Assembly (NCBI GenBank): GCA_947476405.1
Contig: CANJQG010000026.1
Location: forward strand, 1 to 24,295
Origin: Thiotrichales bacterium
GTDB lineage: Bacteria; Pseudomonadota; Gammaproteobacteria; Francisellales; CACEW01
Reading direction: 5' to 3'
Length of the DNA: 24,295 bases
Position 1 is the stretch's first letter. Each line of letters begins with the position of its first letter. This document shows positions 6,606 through 14,630 of the stretch, in pieces. Under the pieces are notes generated by a model. That model did not search any database, was not told where the DNA came from, and saw only the letters and a program-made list of their open reading frames with translations. The position numbers and the translations under genes are program-made.

Positions 6606-7835
6606 GTGTTTTAGAAATTTGAGCTTCTCTTGAATCTGTTTTTCAAGGCCGCGATCGCTGGGCTGATAATAAGGGGTTGTGGGCTTTAAAGAGGCTGGAA
6701 AATAATTGACGCCGGCCGCATAAGCATGCGGTTCATCATGCGGATAACGGTACTTTATGGGCTGATTACGGAGATGGAACGGGACATCGAGGGAGCCATT
6801 ATTTTTAACTGCTTCCTCAGCGTGTTTGTGAGCGAGATAAACCGCATTGCTTTTAGGGGCAACGGCGAGATAAATCACTGCTTGAGATAGGGCGAGTTCG
6901 CCTTCTGGAATGCCTAAGCGCTCGATGACCTGCCAGGCATTGAGCGTCATTTCCAGAGCGCGGGGATCGGCAATGCCAATTTCTTCACTGGCCATGCGAA
7001 TTAAACGCCGTGCAATATACAGGGGGTCACAGCCTGAGCGCAACATGCGAATCATCCAATAGAGTGCAGCATCAGGATCAGAGCCTCGAATCGACTTATG
7101 TAGCGCGGAGATTAAATCATAAAAATAATCACCGCCTTTATCAAAGCGATGCAGCGTTTCACCCAAAATTGATTTTAAAATAGCTGTGGTGATCTGTCGA
7201 TCTTCGGATACATCGCCACACATTTCAATAAGATTTAAAAGCTGGCGCGCATCACCATCGGCGGCTGCAATTAAAGTTGCGACTTCATCGGACGCAATAA
7301 TCAGATTTTCCTGGATGATTGCACGGTGTAATAAAGGCTCAAGATCCCTTGCTTCCAAGGATTTTAAAGCATAAACGCGTGCGCGAGAGAGCAGCGCATT
7401 GTTCAGTGAAAAAGCAGGATTCTCAGTGGTTGCGCCAATCAGCGTAATCAAGCCGCTTTCCAATGCAGGCAAAAAAGCATCCTGCTGTGATTTATTAAAG
7501 CGATGGATCTCATCTACAAACAAAACAGTTGCACCTTGTTCAGCTTTTTGTCTCGCTTCTGCCCGCTCCAAAACAGTGCGAATTTCTTTGACGCCGGATA
7601 AAACAGCAGACAGGTGTTCGATTTCAGCCTGTGCTTGATGGGCCAGTAAATGGGCAAGGGTGGTTTTGCCTGTTCCGGGTGGCCCCCACAAAATCATAGA
7701 ATGCAGGATGCCTTTTTCAATAGCATTCGCGAGGGGACGACCTGGGGCCAGAAGGTGTTTCTGGCCAACATAATCAGCCAGTGTGTTGGGGCGCATTCTT
7801 GCGGCGAGCGGACTTGTATCGAAAAGGGTCTTCAT
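6594..7835 (-). CDS. rarA: Replication-associated recombination protein RarA (MgsA)
   Basis: This is a AAA+ ATPase related to clamp loaders and RuvB that acts at stalled replication forks and single-stranded DNA gaps. In 413 residues, Walker A GPPGTGKT is at 51-58, Walker B TVLFVDEIHRFNK at about 103-115 and sensor 1 LIGATTENP further on. The C-terminal tetramerisation domain carries GSDPDAALYWMIRML and EEIGIADPRAL, all typical of full-length RarA. The start is at MKTLFDTSPLAARMRP, with only a weak ribosome binding site before it. It is transcribed away from acs across a 37-base gap. It carries ubiK promoter elements at its 3' end. Confidence 0.95.
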   Translation of the reverse strand: MKTLFDTSPLAARMRPNTLADYVGQKHLLAPGRPLANAIEKGILHSMILWGPPGTGKTTLAHLLAHQAQAEIEHLSAVLSGVKEIRTVLERAEARQKAEQGATVLFVDEIHRFNKSQQDAFLPALESGLITLIGATTENPAFSLNNALLSRARVYALKSLEARDLEPLLHRAIIQENLIIASDEVATLIAAADGDARQLLNLIEMCGDVSEDRQITTAILKSILGETLHRFDKGGDYFYDLISALHKSIRGSDPDAALYWMIRMLRSGCDPLYIARRLIRMASEEIGIADPRALEMTLNAWQVIERLGIPEGELALSQAVIYLAVAPKSNAVYLAHKHAEEAVKNNGSLDVPFHLRNQPIKYRYPHDEPHAYAAGVNYFPASLKPTTPYYQPSDRGLEKQIQEKLKFLKHLTS

Positions 7836-7872
7836 TTATAGTAAAACTCTGCTCTATTTTAAGGATTGAATC

Positions 7873-9720
7873 ATGCATTATACACCTCCAGGGGATACCA
7901 CATCTATTGCGGACAGAGAACGTTTTTGGCACGAGGTGGCCAGTCGGGTGCTCACTTGGTTTAAGCCTTGTCATACCGTGACTGAGGGAGGTTTTCAGGA
8001 TGGAAAAATAAGTTGGTTTTTAGGGGGGGAGCTTAATGCTTCGTATAATTGTCTAGATCGGCATCTTGATGCACATGGCAATAAAATTGCATTGATTTGT
8101 GAGGGGAATCAAGAGGGTGATTTGCGACAATTTACCTATCTGGAATTGTATCAAAAAGTGTGTCGTTTTTCGAATCTCTTGAAAAGTCGGGGGATTAAAA
8201 AAGGAGATCGCGTCGCAATTTATTTGCCGATGATTGCGGAGGGGGTTGTGGCAATGCTGGCCTGCGCACGAATTGGAGCAATTCATTCAGTCGTGTTTGG
8301 TGGATTTTCTGCAGAATCTTTGCGGGCGCGTATTTTAGATGCGGATTGTTCGGCGGTGATTACGGTTAATCATGCGTATCGTGGGACTTCTTTGCTTCAT
8401 TTCAAAACCAATGTAGATGAAGCATTAAAAGGCATAGATTCGGTTCATTCAGTATTGCTTGTGCGGCATACGGATCATGAATGTCTTTGGGTAGAAGGCC
8501 GAGATGTCGATGTGAATCAGCAGGAAATTTTGATGTCAAATATCTGTGCGCCAGAGATCATGGGCAGTGAAGATCCTCTTTTTATTTTGTATACTTCTGG
8601 CTCAACGGGCAAGCCAAAAGGATTGTTGCATACAATAGGTGGTTATCTGACCTATGCGGCCTATACGCATCAATTGGTTTTTGATTTGCAGGATCAAGAT
8701 GTGTATTTTTGTACCGCTGATATTGGCTGGATTACGGGTCATACCTATATCGTTTATGGGCCGCTGGCCAATGCATCCACTGTGGTGATTTATGAGGGGG
8801 TGCCGACTTATCCGACGCCAAGTCGTTATTGGGATATCGTGGATCGTCATCGGGTGAGTCTTTTTTATACGTCACCTACGGCTTTGCGTTCGCTGATGCA
8901 ATTTGGAGATGAGGCTCTTAATCGAACTTCGCGTGCTTCTTTGCGAATTTTGGGAACGGTGGGTGAACCGATTAATCCAGAGGCCTGGCAGTGGTATGCT
9001 CAAAAGGTAGGAGGGGGGCGCTGTCCTATTATGGATACTTGGTGGCAAACCGAAACGGGTGGAGTGATGCTGGCGCCAATGGTGGAAAAGAATCAACAAA
9101 AACCAGGTTCAACGATGAAGCCCTTATTGGGTATTCTCCCTGAAATTGATCGCGGTGCTTTTTTGATAAAATATCCTTGGCCCGGAATTGCACGGACTAT
9201 TTATGGCGATCATGCACGTTTTGTGCAGACTTATTTTAAACCCAATCCTGGTTTTTATACAACGGGTGATGAGGCAAGGCAAGATGAAGACGGTGATTAT
9301 TGGATTTTAGGGCGTATGGATGATGTTTTAAATGTGGCTGGGCATCGTTTAGGAACGGCAGAAATTGAAAGTGCCTTGGCTCTGCATCCAGATGTGGTTG
9401 AGGCCGCCGTGGTAGGGTGCCCACATCCGATTAAAGGGCAAGGAATTTATGCCTTCGTAACGTTAATGTTGGCCGTGCTTCCCTCGATATCATTGAAAGA
9501 AGCGCTGGTTAAACAAGTGCGTAAGGAGATCGGGCCGATTGCGACCATTGATCATGTTCAGTTTGTTGCTGCCGTGCCAAAAACGCGCTCGGGTAAAATC
9601 ATGCGCCGTATTTTGCGTAAAATGGTGGAAGGGGAGCGCCAACAATTTGGCGATTTATCTACTTTAGCCAATCCCGAGTCCGTTCAAGAAATCTTGCAAT
9701 TCATTCAAACTGCGTTATAA
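7873..9720 (+). CDS. acs: Acetyl-CoA synthetase (AMP-forming), slightly reduced
   Basis: This enzyme activates acetate with ATP and CoA to acetyl-CoA via acetyl-AMP. Of 615 residues, the P-loop YTSGSTGKPKG is at 240-250, TADIGWITGH at 281-290, WWQTETGG at 390-397 (Trp limiting the acyl pocket to acetate/propionate), TTGDEAR at 463-469, GRMDDVLNVAGHRLG at 480-494 and catalytic Lys575 in SGKIMRR. It is about 35 residues shorter than typical Acs. The N-terminal leader is trimmed, and some 15 residues are missing near 425-430, where relatives have a loop between the PFFG.QP and LV....WPG strands. The CoA-nucleotide-contact motif RAGR is changed to YRGTS. An AAGGA ribosome binding site supports the ATG. 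Propionyl-CoA synthetase is less likely. Confidence 0.88.
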   Translation: MHYTPPGDTTSIADRERFWHEVASRVLTWFKPCHTVTEGGFQDGKISWFLGGELNASYNCLDRHLDAHGNKIALICEGNQEGDLRQFTYLELYQKVCRFSNLLKSRGIKKGDRVAIYLPMIAEGVVAMLACARIGAIHSVVFGGFSAESLRARILDADCSAVITVNHAYRGTSLLHFKTNVDEALKGIDSVHSVLLVRHTDHECLWVEGRDVDVNQQEILMSNICAPEIMGSEDPLFILYTSGSTGKPKGLLHTIGGYLTYAAYTHQLVFDLQDQDVYFCTADIGWITGHTYIVYGPLANASTVVIYEGVPTYPTPSRYWDIVDRHRVSLFYTSPTALRSLMQFGDEALNRTSRASLRILGTVGEPINPEAWQWYAQKVGGGRCPIMDTWWQTETGGVMLAPMVEKNQQKPGSTMKPLLGILPEIDRGAFLIKYPWPGIARTIYGDHARFVQTYFKPNPGFYTTGDEARQDEDGDYWILGRMDDVLNVAGHRLGTAEIESALALHPDVVEAAVVGCPHPIKGQGIYAFVTLMLAVLPSISLKEALVKQVRKEIGPIATIDHVQFVAAVPKTRSGKIMRRILRKMVEGERQQFGDLSTLANPESVQEILQFIQTAL

Positions 9721-9721
9721 T
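9694..9721 (+). promoter_or_regulatory. Promoter of the ompA-like gene
   Basis: TTGCAA (9694-9699) is 16 bases from a perfect TATAAT (9716-9721), inside the last codons of acs. It gives a leader of about 40 bases ending in AAAGGAGA, 7 bases before the ATG at 9769. Confidence 0.7.
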
Positions 9722-9768
9722 GGCCGCAAAGATTCAGTTTTACTTATTTTAATTTAAAGGAGAATATC

Positions 9769-10824
9769 ATGAAAATGAAACATCGTGTCAGCTTGATCAG
9801 CTTGGCGTGTTTGGCCAGTGCTCAGCTTGCGCATGCCGCGCCTCGTTATGATCAAACAGGGAATTTTTATATTCCTCTGAGCGTGGGTCAATATTTTCCG
9901 GATTCCAGCTTGAATGAGCGCAGCAGCTTTACCGCTGGCATTGGTTTAGGGTATAACATTAATAATTATTTTGCAGTGCAGACCAATTTGTTTGGTTTTG
10001 GCCCTGTGAATCGCACGACGGGTCGTGAAGTTACCGGTTATAACTGGGATTTAGAAGGCCGAGTGAATCTCGCGAATTCCAGCCCGATTATGCCTTATTT
10101 AGTGTTAGGTGCCGGCGCTTTGAAAAATACCAATGCCCAGATTGCATTAGACTATGGTGTCGGTGTAGATTATTTGATGGCGCATAACCTCAGTTTTGGT
10201 GTGAGCTTCCGTCAGGCTTATCAATTTGTGGGATCTAAAGCCAATAACTTCGGTTTAGCCAATGTGACTTGGACCTTTGGAAGCGAGCCGGTTTCGCCTG
10301 TTGTGGCTGCGGCACCTATCGTGACCCAGGCTGTTGTTGTGACTCAGCAAACCATGTTGAAAAAAGCGCAAGCTTCTCTGAAGCCGATTCTGCCTAATGG
10401 CGTTTTTCTCTGTAAAGGCAATATTGCAGGAGACGAAGCCGGTTGCGTAACGTTTAATGGCAATATCATGACGATGCATTTGAATGTTCGTTTCTTGCAA
10501 AATAAAGCTGGAATCCAAAGCCAATATGGTACGCCGATTCAAAGCGTAGGCAATTTTATGCATGCGTATCCTGATACTAAAGTGACTTTGTACGGATATG
10601 CGAGCAGCGAAGGCCGTCTTGCTTTCAATCAAGCGCTTTCCATGAAGCGTGCGCTTCAAGTGAAGGGCTATTTGGTTCATGGCAGCCATATCAATCCTTC
10701 CAGAATTAGTGTGGTTGCAATGGGGGTTAAAAATCCCATTGAAAGCAATAAAACAAAAGCAGGACGTCAAGCGAATCGTCGTGTAGAGACTGAGATTCCG
10801 GTTCCAGCACGGCTTCTTCAGTAA
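9769..10824 (+). CDS. ompA: OmpA-like outer membrane protein (beta-barrel plus OmpA C domain)
   Basis: The 351-residue exported protein starts with a signal peptide of about 24 residues, cleaved near AHA-AP. Residues about 30-172 form an eight-strand barrel with alternating strands (FTAGIGLGYNINNYFAVQTN and similar), ending VTWTF. A Pro/Ala/Val linker (173-200) follows, then a C-terminal OmpA peptidoglycan-binding domain (about 225-345). That domain contains LYGYASSEGRLAFNQALSMK, a following RA, and NKTKAGRQANRRVE. The usual GHTD motif is GYASS, so the peptidoglycan-contacting Asp is not in its normal place. Cys215 and Cys226 could form a disulfide. It has its own promoter, a strong ribosome binding site and a terminator, so it is probably an abundant single-gene transcript. 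Confidence 0.88.
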   Translation: MKMKHRVSLISLACLASAQLAHAAPRYDQTGNFYIPLSVGQYFPDSSLNERSSFTAGIGLGYNINNYFAVQTNLFGFGPVNRTTGREVTGYNWDLEGRVNLANSSPIMPYLVLGAGALKNTNAQIALDYGVGVDYLMAHNLSFGVSFRQAYQFVGSKANNFGLANVTWTFGSEPVSPVVAAAPIVTQAVVVTQQTMLKKAQASLKPILPNGVFLCKGNIAGDEAGCVTFNGNIMTMHLNVRFLQNKAGIQSQYGTPIQSVGNFMHAYPDTKVTLYGYASSEGRLAFNQALSMKRALQVKGYLVHGSHINPSRISVVAMGVKNPIESNKTKAGRQANRRVETEIPVPARLLQ

Positions 10825-10838
10825 TTGAAGATTGTTTT

Positions 10839-10875
10839 TAAAAAGCCGTGAGGTTTCGGCCTTGCGGCTTTTTTT
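10839..10875 (+). terminator. Rho-independent terminator after ompA
   Basis: A stem AAAAAGCCG paired with CGGCTTTTT, extended inward by TGAGG with CCTTG (two G-T pairs), has loop TTTCGG and runs into seven or more T residues. It sits 15 bases after the ompA stop. Confidence 0.85.
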
Positions 10876-10890
10876 ATTGAGGATTTTTTT

Positions 10891-11664
10891 GTGAGCAAAG
10901 TAAAAGAAAAATTAAAACATTATATGTCCAAAGCGATTCGTGATTTCAATTTGATTGAAAAAGGTGATCGTGTGATGGCCTGCCTCTCGGGAGGGAAAGA
11001 TTCTTTTACCATGGTTTCAATTTTGGCTGAATTGCGAGTAGAATCTAATTATATATTTGATCTATTTGTTTTTACATTGGATCAGGCTCAGCCCGGCTGG
11101 GATGATTCTAAGCTTCGCGAATGGCTTGAACTGCATAAGATGCCTTATGAGATCTTGCATCGCGATACCTATTCCATTGTGAAGGAAAAAATTCCAGAAG
11201 GGCAGACCTATTGTTCCTTGTGTTCACGCCTGCGCCGCGGTAATATTTATCGGTATGCAGAGGAAAAAGGCTATAATAAAGTCGCATTGGGTCATCATCG
11301 GGATGACTTGATTACCACCTTGCTGATGTCGATTTTGTATAATGGTCAGATCAAGTCCATGCCACCCAAACTATTATCTGATAATAAAAAACATATTGTG
11401 ATTCGGCCACTGGCGTATTGTCAGGAGTCGGATATCATTGAATATGCGAAAGAACAGGCTTTTCCTATTATTCCTTGCACATTATGTGGTTCGCAAGATA
11501 ATTTAGTACGAAAAAAAGTAAAAAAATTAATCGAGACTCTGGCGCTAGAAAATCCCAAAATTCCCAGCAACATTCTCCATGCGATGCAAAGTATTGAGCC
11601 CTCGCATCTGATGGATAAAGAATGGTTTGATTTTAAAGGGTTAAACAATCACCCCTCCGCCTAA
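10891..11664 (+). CDS. ttcA: tRNA 2-thiocytidine biosynthesis protein TtcA
   Basis: TtcA thiolates cytidine 32 of certain tRNAs, using ATP and an iron-sulfur cluster. In 257 residues the PP-loop SGGKDS is at 33-38, CSLC gives Cys108 and Cys111, and PCTLCGSQ gives Cys196 and Cys199. These match the cluster-binding cysteines and a nearby conserved Cys. The start is GTG at 10891, with GAGGA about 9 bases upstream; no better ATG exists. It is shorter than E. coli TtcA (311) at both ends, which is common. Its last 24 bases overlap the 3' end of mnmA on the opposite strand. Confidence 0.94.
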   Translation: MSKVKEKLKHYMSKAIRDFNLIEKGDRVMACLSGGKDSFTMVSILAELRVESNYIFDLFVFTLDQAQPGWDDSKLREWLELHKMPYEILHRDTYSIVKEKIPEGQTYCSLCSRLRRGNIYRYAEEKGYNKVALGHHRDDLITTLLMSILYNGQIKSMPPKLLSDNKKHIVIRPLAYCQESDIIEYAKEQAFPIIPCTLCGSQDNLVRKKVKKLIETLALENPKIPSNILHAMQSIEPSHLMDKEWFDFKGLNNHPSA

Positions 11665-12690
11665 GCATTCCCCCTCTTGATAAAAGACAATCGATTGCCC
11701 TGGGGTAATGGCTCGTTGCGGGATGTCAAACGTTACGCTGAGCTGATCCCCTTCGATTGATTCAATTTGACAAGTTTGCTCTAATTGGCGATACCGAATT
11801 TTGGCGGTGCAGTTGAAGGGCGTGGCGGGTGGTTTTCCGGAGGTCCAGTGTAATTGCGCGGCGTGGAGTTGGCTTTTAAAAAGTAAGGGGTGGTCTTGGC
11901 CTTGAACTACAATCAATTCATTGCTTGCGAGGTTTTTAGCAGCGACATACCAGGGGTATTCTGAACTATTTTTTTGTCCGCCAATTCCGATGCCTTGACG
12001 TTGACCCAGGGTGTAGTACATGAGGCCTGAATGGTCTCCTAAGACTTTTCCGTTTTCAGTGATGATCCGGCCTGGTTTCGCGGGGAGATATTGCTGTAAA
12101 AAATCTTTAAATTTGCGTTCTCCGATAAAGCAGATGCCCGTGCTGTCTTTTTTCTTTGCATTATCGAAGCCTTGTTCTAATGCGATTGCACGGACTTCAG
12201 GCTTGGTTAGCTTTGCAAGAGGGAAGCATGCTTTGCTGAGTTGGTTTTGCTGTAAAGTATATAAAAAATAGGTCTGGTCTTTATTTTGATCGGCTGCTTT
12301 CATCAGATGAAACTGGCCCTCTTTTTCAAGGCAATCAGCATAATGGCCTGTTGCGATTTTTTCTGCGCCTAAGGTCTGTGCATAATTGAGGAAGGCTTTA
12401 AATTTAATTTCTTTATTGCAGAGAATGTCAGGGTTGGGCGTGCGACCGGCTTGATATTCTGCCAAAAAATATTCAAATACAAAGTCCCAATATTCACTGG
12501 AAAAATTGATGCTGTGAAAAGGAATATCCAGTTTATGGCAGATGGCTTCAGCATCTTCACGATCTTGAGCGGCAGAACAGTATTCATCCGTATCATCTTC
12601 TTCCCAGTTTTTCATGAAAAGGCCGATTAGGTCAAAGCCTTGTTGTTTCAATAGATAGGCGCTGACGGACGAGTCCACGCCGCCAGACAT
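11641..12690 (-). CDS. mnmA: tRNA-specific 2-thiouridylase MnmA
   Basis: MnmA installs sulfur at position 2 of U34 in Lys, Glu and Gln tRNAs. The PP-loop SGGVDSS, the Cys of NPDILCNKEIKF and the Cys of DSTGICFIGERKF (catalytic pair) are all present, as is the C-terminal beta-barrel domain ending TPGQSIVFYQEGECLGGGVI. The coordinates use the only canonical start, an ATG that encodes the M of GMSGGVDSS. In relatives about 8-10 residues precede this point. Here the frame reads IIIKIAIG upstream without any ATG, GTG or TTG before a stop at 12739-12741. The true start is therefore probably a non-canonical ATT or ATC near 12706-12714. Overlaps guaA promoter sequence head to head. Confidence 0.93.
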   Translation of the reverse strand: MSGGVDSSVSAYLLKQQGFDLIGLFMKNWEEDDTDEYCSAAQDREDAEAICHKLDIPFHSINFSSEYWDFVFEYFLAEYQAGRTPNPDILCNKEIKFKAFLNYAQTLGAEKIATGHYADCLEKEGQFHLMKAADQNKDQTYFLYTLQQNQLSKACFPLAKLTKPEVRAIALEQGFDNAKKKDSTGICFIGERKFKDFLQQYLPAKPGRIITENGKVLGDHSGLMYYTLGQRQGIGIGGQKNSSEYPWYVAAKNLASNELIVVQGQDHPLLFKSQLHAAQLHWTSGKPPATPFNCTAKIRYRQLEQTCQIESIEGDQLSVTFDIPQRAITPGQSIVFYQEGECLGGGVIV

Positions 12691-12739
12691 TCCAATTGCG
12701 ATTTTGATAATAATTCTGTCTATTTTTATGAGGGTAAGC

Positions 12740-12745
12740 TATAAT
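12740..12745 (+). promoter_or_regulatory. -10 element of guaA, overlapped by a divergent mnmA -10
   Basis: A perfect TATAAT lies 45 bases before the guaA ATG at 12785; its -35 is weak. On the minus strand the nearly coincident 12741-12746 reads TATTAT and could serve mnmA, so the two genes may share one melting site. Confidence 0.5.
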
Positions 12746-12784
12746 AGCGCTTTATTTTTGCTAAATAAAGGGGCGGGGATTCGC

Positions 12785-14317
12785 ATGGGTTCAATTATTA
12801 TTTTGGATTTCGGTTCGCAGTATACCGAACTGATTGCGCGACGGGTGCGCGAATTAGAAGTCTATTGCGAAGTCTGGCCCTTTGATGTGAGCGCAAAACG
12901 GCTTGAATCATCTGGTGCGGCTGGGATTATTTTATCGGGGAGTTATGCCTCGGTTTATGAAAATTTGGATATTCGAATTCATGAGGCGGTCTTTAAGCTC
13001 GGCATTCCCATTCTCGGTATTTGTTATGGAATGCAAAGTATGGCGGAACAATTAGGTGGCAAAGTGTTGGGCTGTTCTGAAAAAGAATTTGGCCTGGCGC
13101 ATTTTAATCTGGAATGTGAAGATCCTTTATTTGCAGGGTGGCCTTCCCGAAGTCGCGTCTGGATGAGTCATGGAGATCAAGTTAAAATTTTGCCGCCCGA
13201 TTTTAAAATATTGGGTTCTTCCGAAAACACGCCGATTGCAGCGATGCGTCATGTTTCAAAGCCTTGGTATGGAGTGCAATTTCATCCCGAGACCACACAC
13301 AGTGAGTATGGTCAGTCTTTTTTTGCTAATTTTGTTTTTCAGGTGTGTAAGGTGGAGAAAAATTGGTCTCCGAATCAAGTCTTGCATGATCTTGAGCAAA
13401 AAGTCCTAGAGCAGGTGAAGCCGGGTGAAAAAGTCTTGCTGGGATTGTCAGGTGGTGTGGATTCAATGGTGCTCGCTGTTTTTCTGAGTCGTATTTTGCA
13501 AGATCGTTTGATCTGTGTTTTTGTGGATACGGGATTATTGCGTTATCAAGAGGGCGCCCGCTTGAAGCAGATTTTTGCAGATCTTAAATTAAATGTGTTG
13601 ATGATCGATTCCGCGCAGACTTTTTTTGATAATTTAAAAGGCGTGAGTGATCCAGAGCTTAAGCGAAAAGCGATTGGTCGTGTTTTTATTGAAGAATTTG
13701 CGCGTGAGGCTCAAAAATTAGAAGTGAGCTATCTGGCTCAGGGGACCATCTATTCGGATGTGATTGAATCAGCTGAAACCCATACTGGAAAAGGGAAGGT
13801 CATTAAGTCGCATCACAATGTCGGTGGCCTGCCCGATGTTTTGCCTTTCAAACTGTTGGAGCCTTTTCGAACTTTATTTAAAGACGAAGTGCGTACTTTG
13901 GGTCGGCTTTTGAATATTCCTGAAGAATGGGTGATGCGTCATCCTTTCCCCGGTCCTGGTCTCGGTGTGCGTATTTTAGGGGAAGTGAAGCGTGAGTTTG
14001 TGACCATTCTCCAGCAAGCAGATCATCTTTTTTTAGAGGTTTTGAAAAAAACAGGTTGGTATCAAAAATGCAGTCAGGCGTTTGCCGTATTTTTACCCGT
14101 ACAATCAGTCGGTGTCATGGGGGATGGGCGTCGCTATGATTATGTTATTAGTCTGCGCGCGGTTGAAACCATTGACTTTATGACTGCGACACCTGTCCGT
14201 ATTCCTTATGAAATTCTGGAAGAAGTCGCCTCCCGAATTGTCAATGAAGTGCCGCATGTTTCACGCGTTGTGTATGATATTAGCGGAAAGCCTCCTGCGA
14301 CGATTGAGTGGGAATGA
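12785..14317 (+). CDS. guaA: GMP synthase (glutamine-hydrolysing)
   Basis: GuaA converts XMP to GMP using glutamine amide nitrogen and ATP. In 510 residues, the class I glutamine amidotransferase domain (about 1-190) has Cys80 in GICYGMQ and His167/Glu169 in QFHPE. The ATP pyrophosphatase domain has SGGVDS at 222-227, and the dimerisation domain ends IVNEVPHVSRVVYDISGKPP(A)TIEWE. I chose the ATG at 12785 because an AAAGGGGCGGGG ribosome binding site precedes it and the likely promoter at 12740 lies downstream of the longer possible start at 12704. The amidotransferase oxyanion loop reads SGSY where relatives have SGGP, an odd change at a functional place. guaB is not in the window. Confidence 0.95.
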   Translation: MGSIIILDFGSQYTELIARRVRELEVYCEVWPFDVSAKRLESSGAAGIILSGSYASVYENLDIRIHEAVFKLGIPILGICYGMQSMAEQLGGKVLGCSEKEFGLAHFNLECEDPLFAGWPSRSRVWMSHGDQVKILPPDFKILGSSENTPIAAMRHVSKPWYGVQFHPETTHSEYGQSFFANFVFQVCKVEKNWSPNQVLHDLEQKVLEQVKPGEKVLLGLSGGVDSMVLAVFLSRILQDRLICVFVDTGLLRYQEGARLKQIFADLKLNVLMIDSAQTFFDNLKGVSDPELKRKAIGRVFIEEFAREAQKLEVSYLAQGTIYSDVIESAETHTGKGKVIKSHHNVGGLPDVLPFKLLEPFRTLFKDEVRTLGRLLNIPEEWVMRHPFPGPGLGVRILGEVKREFVTILQQADHLFLEVLKKTGWYQKCSQAFAVFLPVQSVGVMGDGRRYDYVISLRAVETIDFMTATPVRIPYEILEEVASRIVNEVPHVSRVVYDISGKPPATIEWE

Positions 14318-14320
14318 TCC

Positions 14321-14349
14321 TTGACATCTTAGCTAGGCTTAGCTAAGAT
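14321..14349 (+). promoter_or_regulatory. Promoter of the toxin-antitoxin operon
   Basis: A consensus -35 TTGACA (14321-14326) is 17 bases from TAAGAT (14344-14349). It begins 3 bases after the guaA stop and drives the antitoxin at 14382, and possibly tadA. Confidence 0.75.
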
Positions 14350-14351
14350 GT
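14324..14351 (+). promoter_or_regulatory. Operator palindrome of the toxin-antitoxin operon
   Basis: A perfect 11-base inverted repeat, ACATCTTAGCT with AGCTAAGATGT, is separated by AGGCTT. It covers the end of the -35, the whole spacer and the -10, the usual place for autorepression by an antitoxin-toxin complex. Confidence 0.8.
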
Positions 14352-14381
14352 AGGTGAGCTCATTTTACAAGGCAAATCATT

Positions 14382-14630
14382 ATGACACATCAATATATGA
14401 GTAATATCCATGAGGCCAAAACCCATTTGTCACAGTTGCTGCAGCGTGTGGAGGATGGCGATGAAGTGGTAATTTGTCGTGCGGGAAAGCCCTTGGCGCG
14501 CTTAGTCGCTTTTGATGCAGATCTCCCCAAAAAACGGATGCTGGGCCAAATGCGCGGCGAAGTATTGATGCTGGCTGATTTTGATGAATTACCCCCATCC
14601 TTTATGCATTATTTTGAGAAAGAAGAATGA
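14382..14630 (+). CDS. Phd/YefM-type antitoxin
   Basis: This 82-residue antitoxin of a type II toxin-antitoxin pair has an N-terminal half with the Phd/YefM DNA-binding fold: NIHEAKTHLSQLLQRVEDGD followed by EVVICRAGKPLARLV. The C-terminal half (about 50-82) is acidic and probably wraps the toxin. It should repress its own operon by binding the palindrome at 14324-14351. An AAGG ribosome binding site precedes the ATG at 14382; a second ATG at 14397 is possible. Its stop overlaps the toxin start as ATGA, the common arrangement that keeps antitoxin ahead of toxin. Confidence 0.9.
   Translation: MTHQYMSNIHEAKTHLSQLLQRVEDGDEVVICRAGKPLARLVAFDADLPKKRMLGQMRGEVLMLADFDELPPSFMHYFEKEE

Noticed and set aside
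12704..12784. Longer GuaA start giving 27 more residues
   Set aside because: The likely promoter -10 at 12740 lies inside it and the strong ribosome binding site serves 12785; the extra residues match no GuaA leader.
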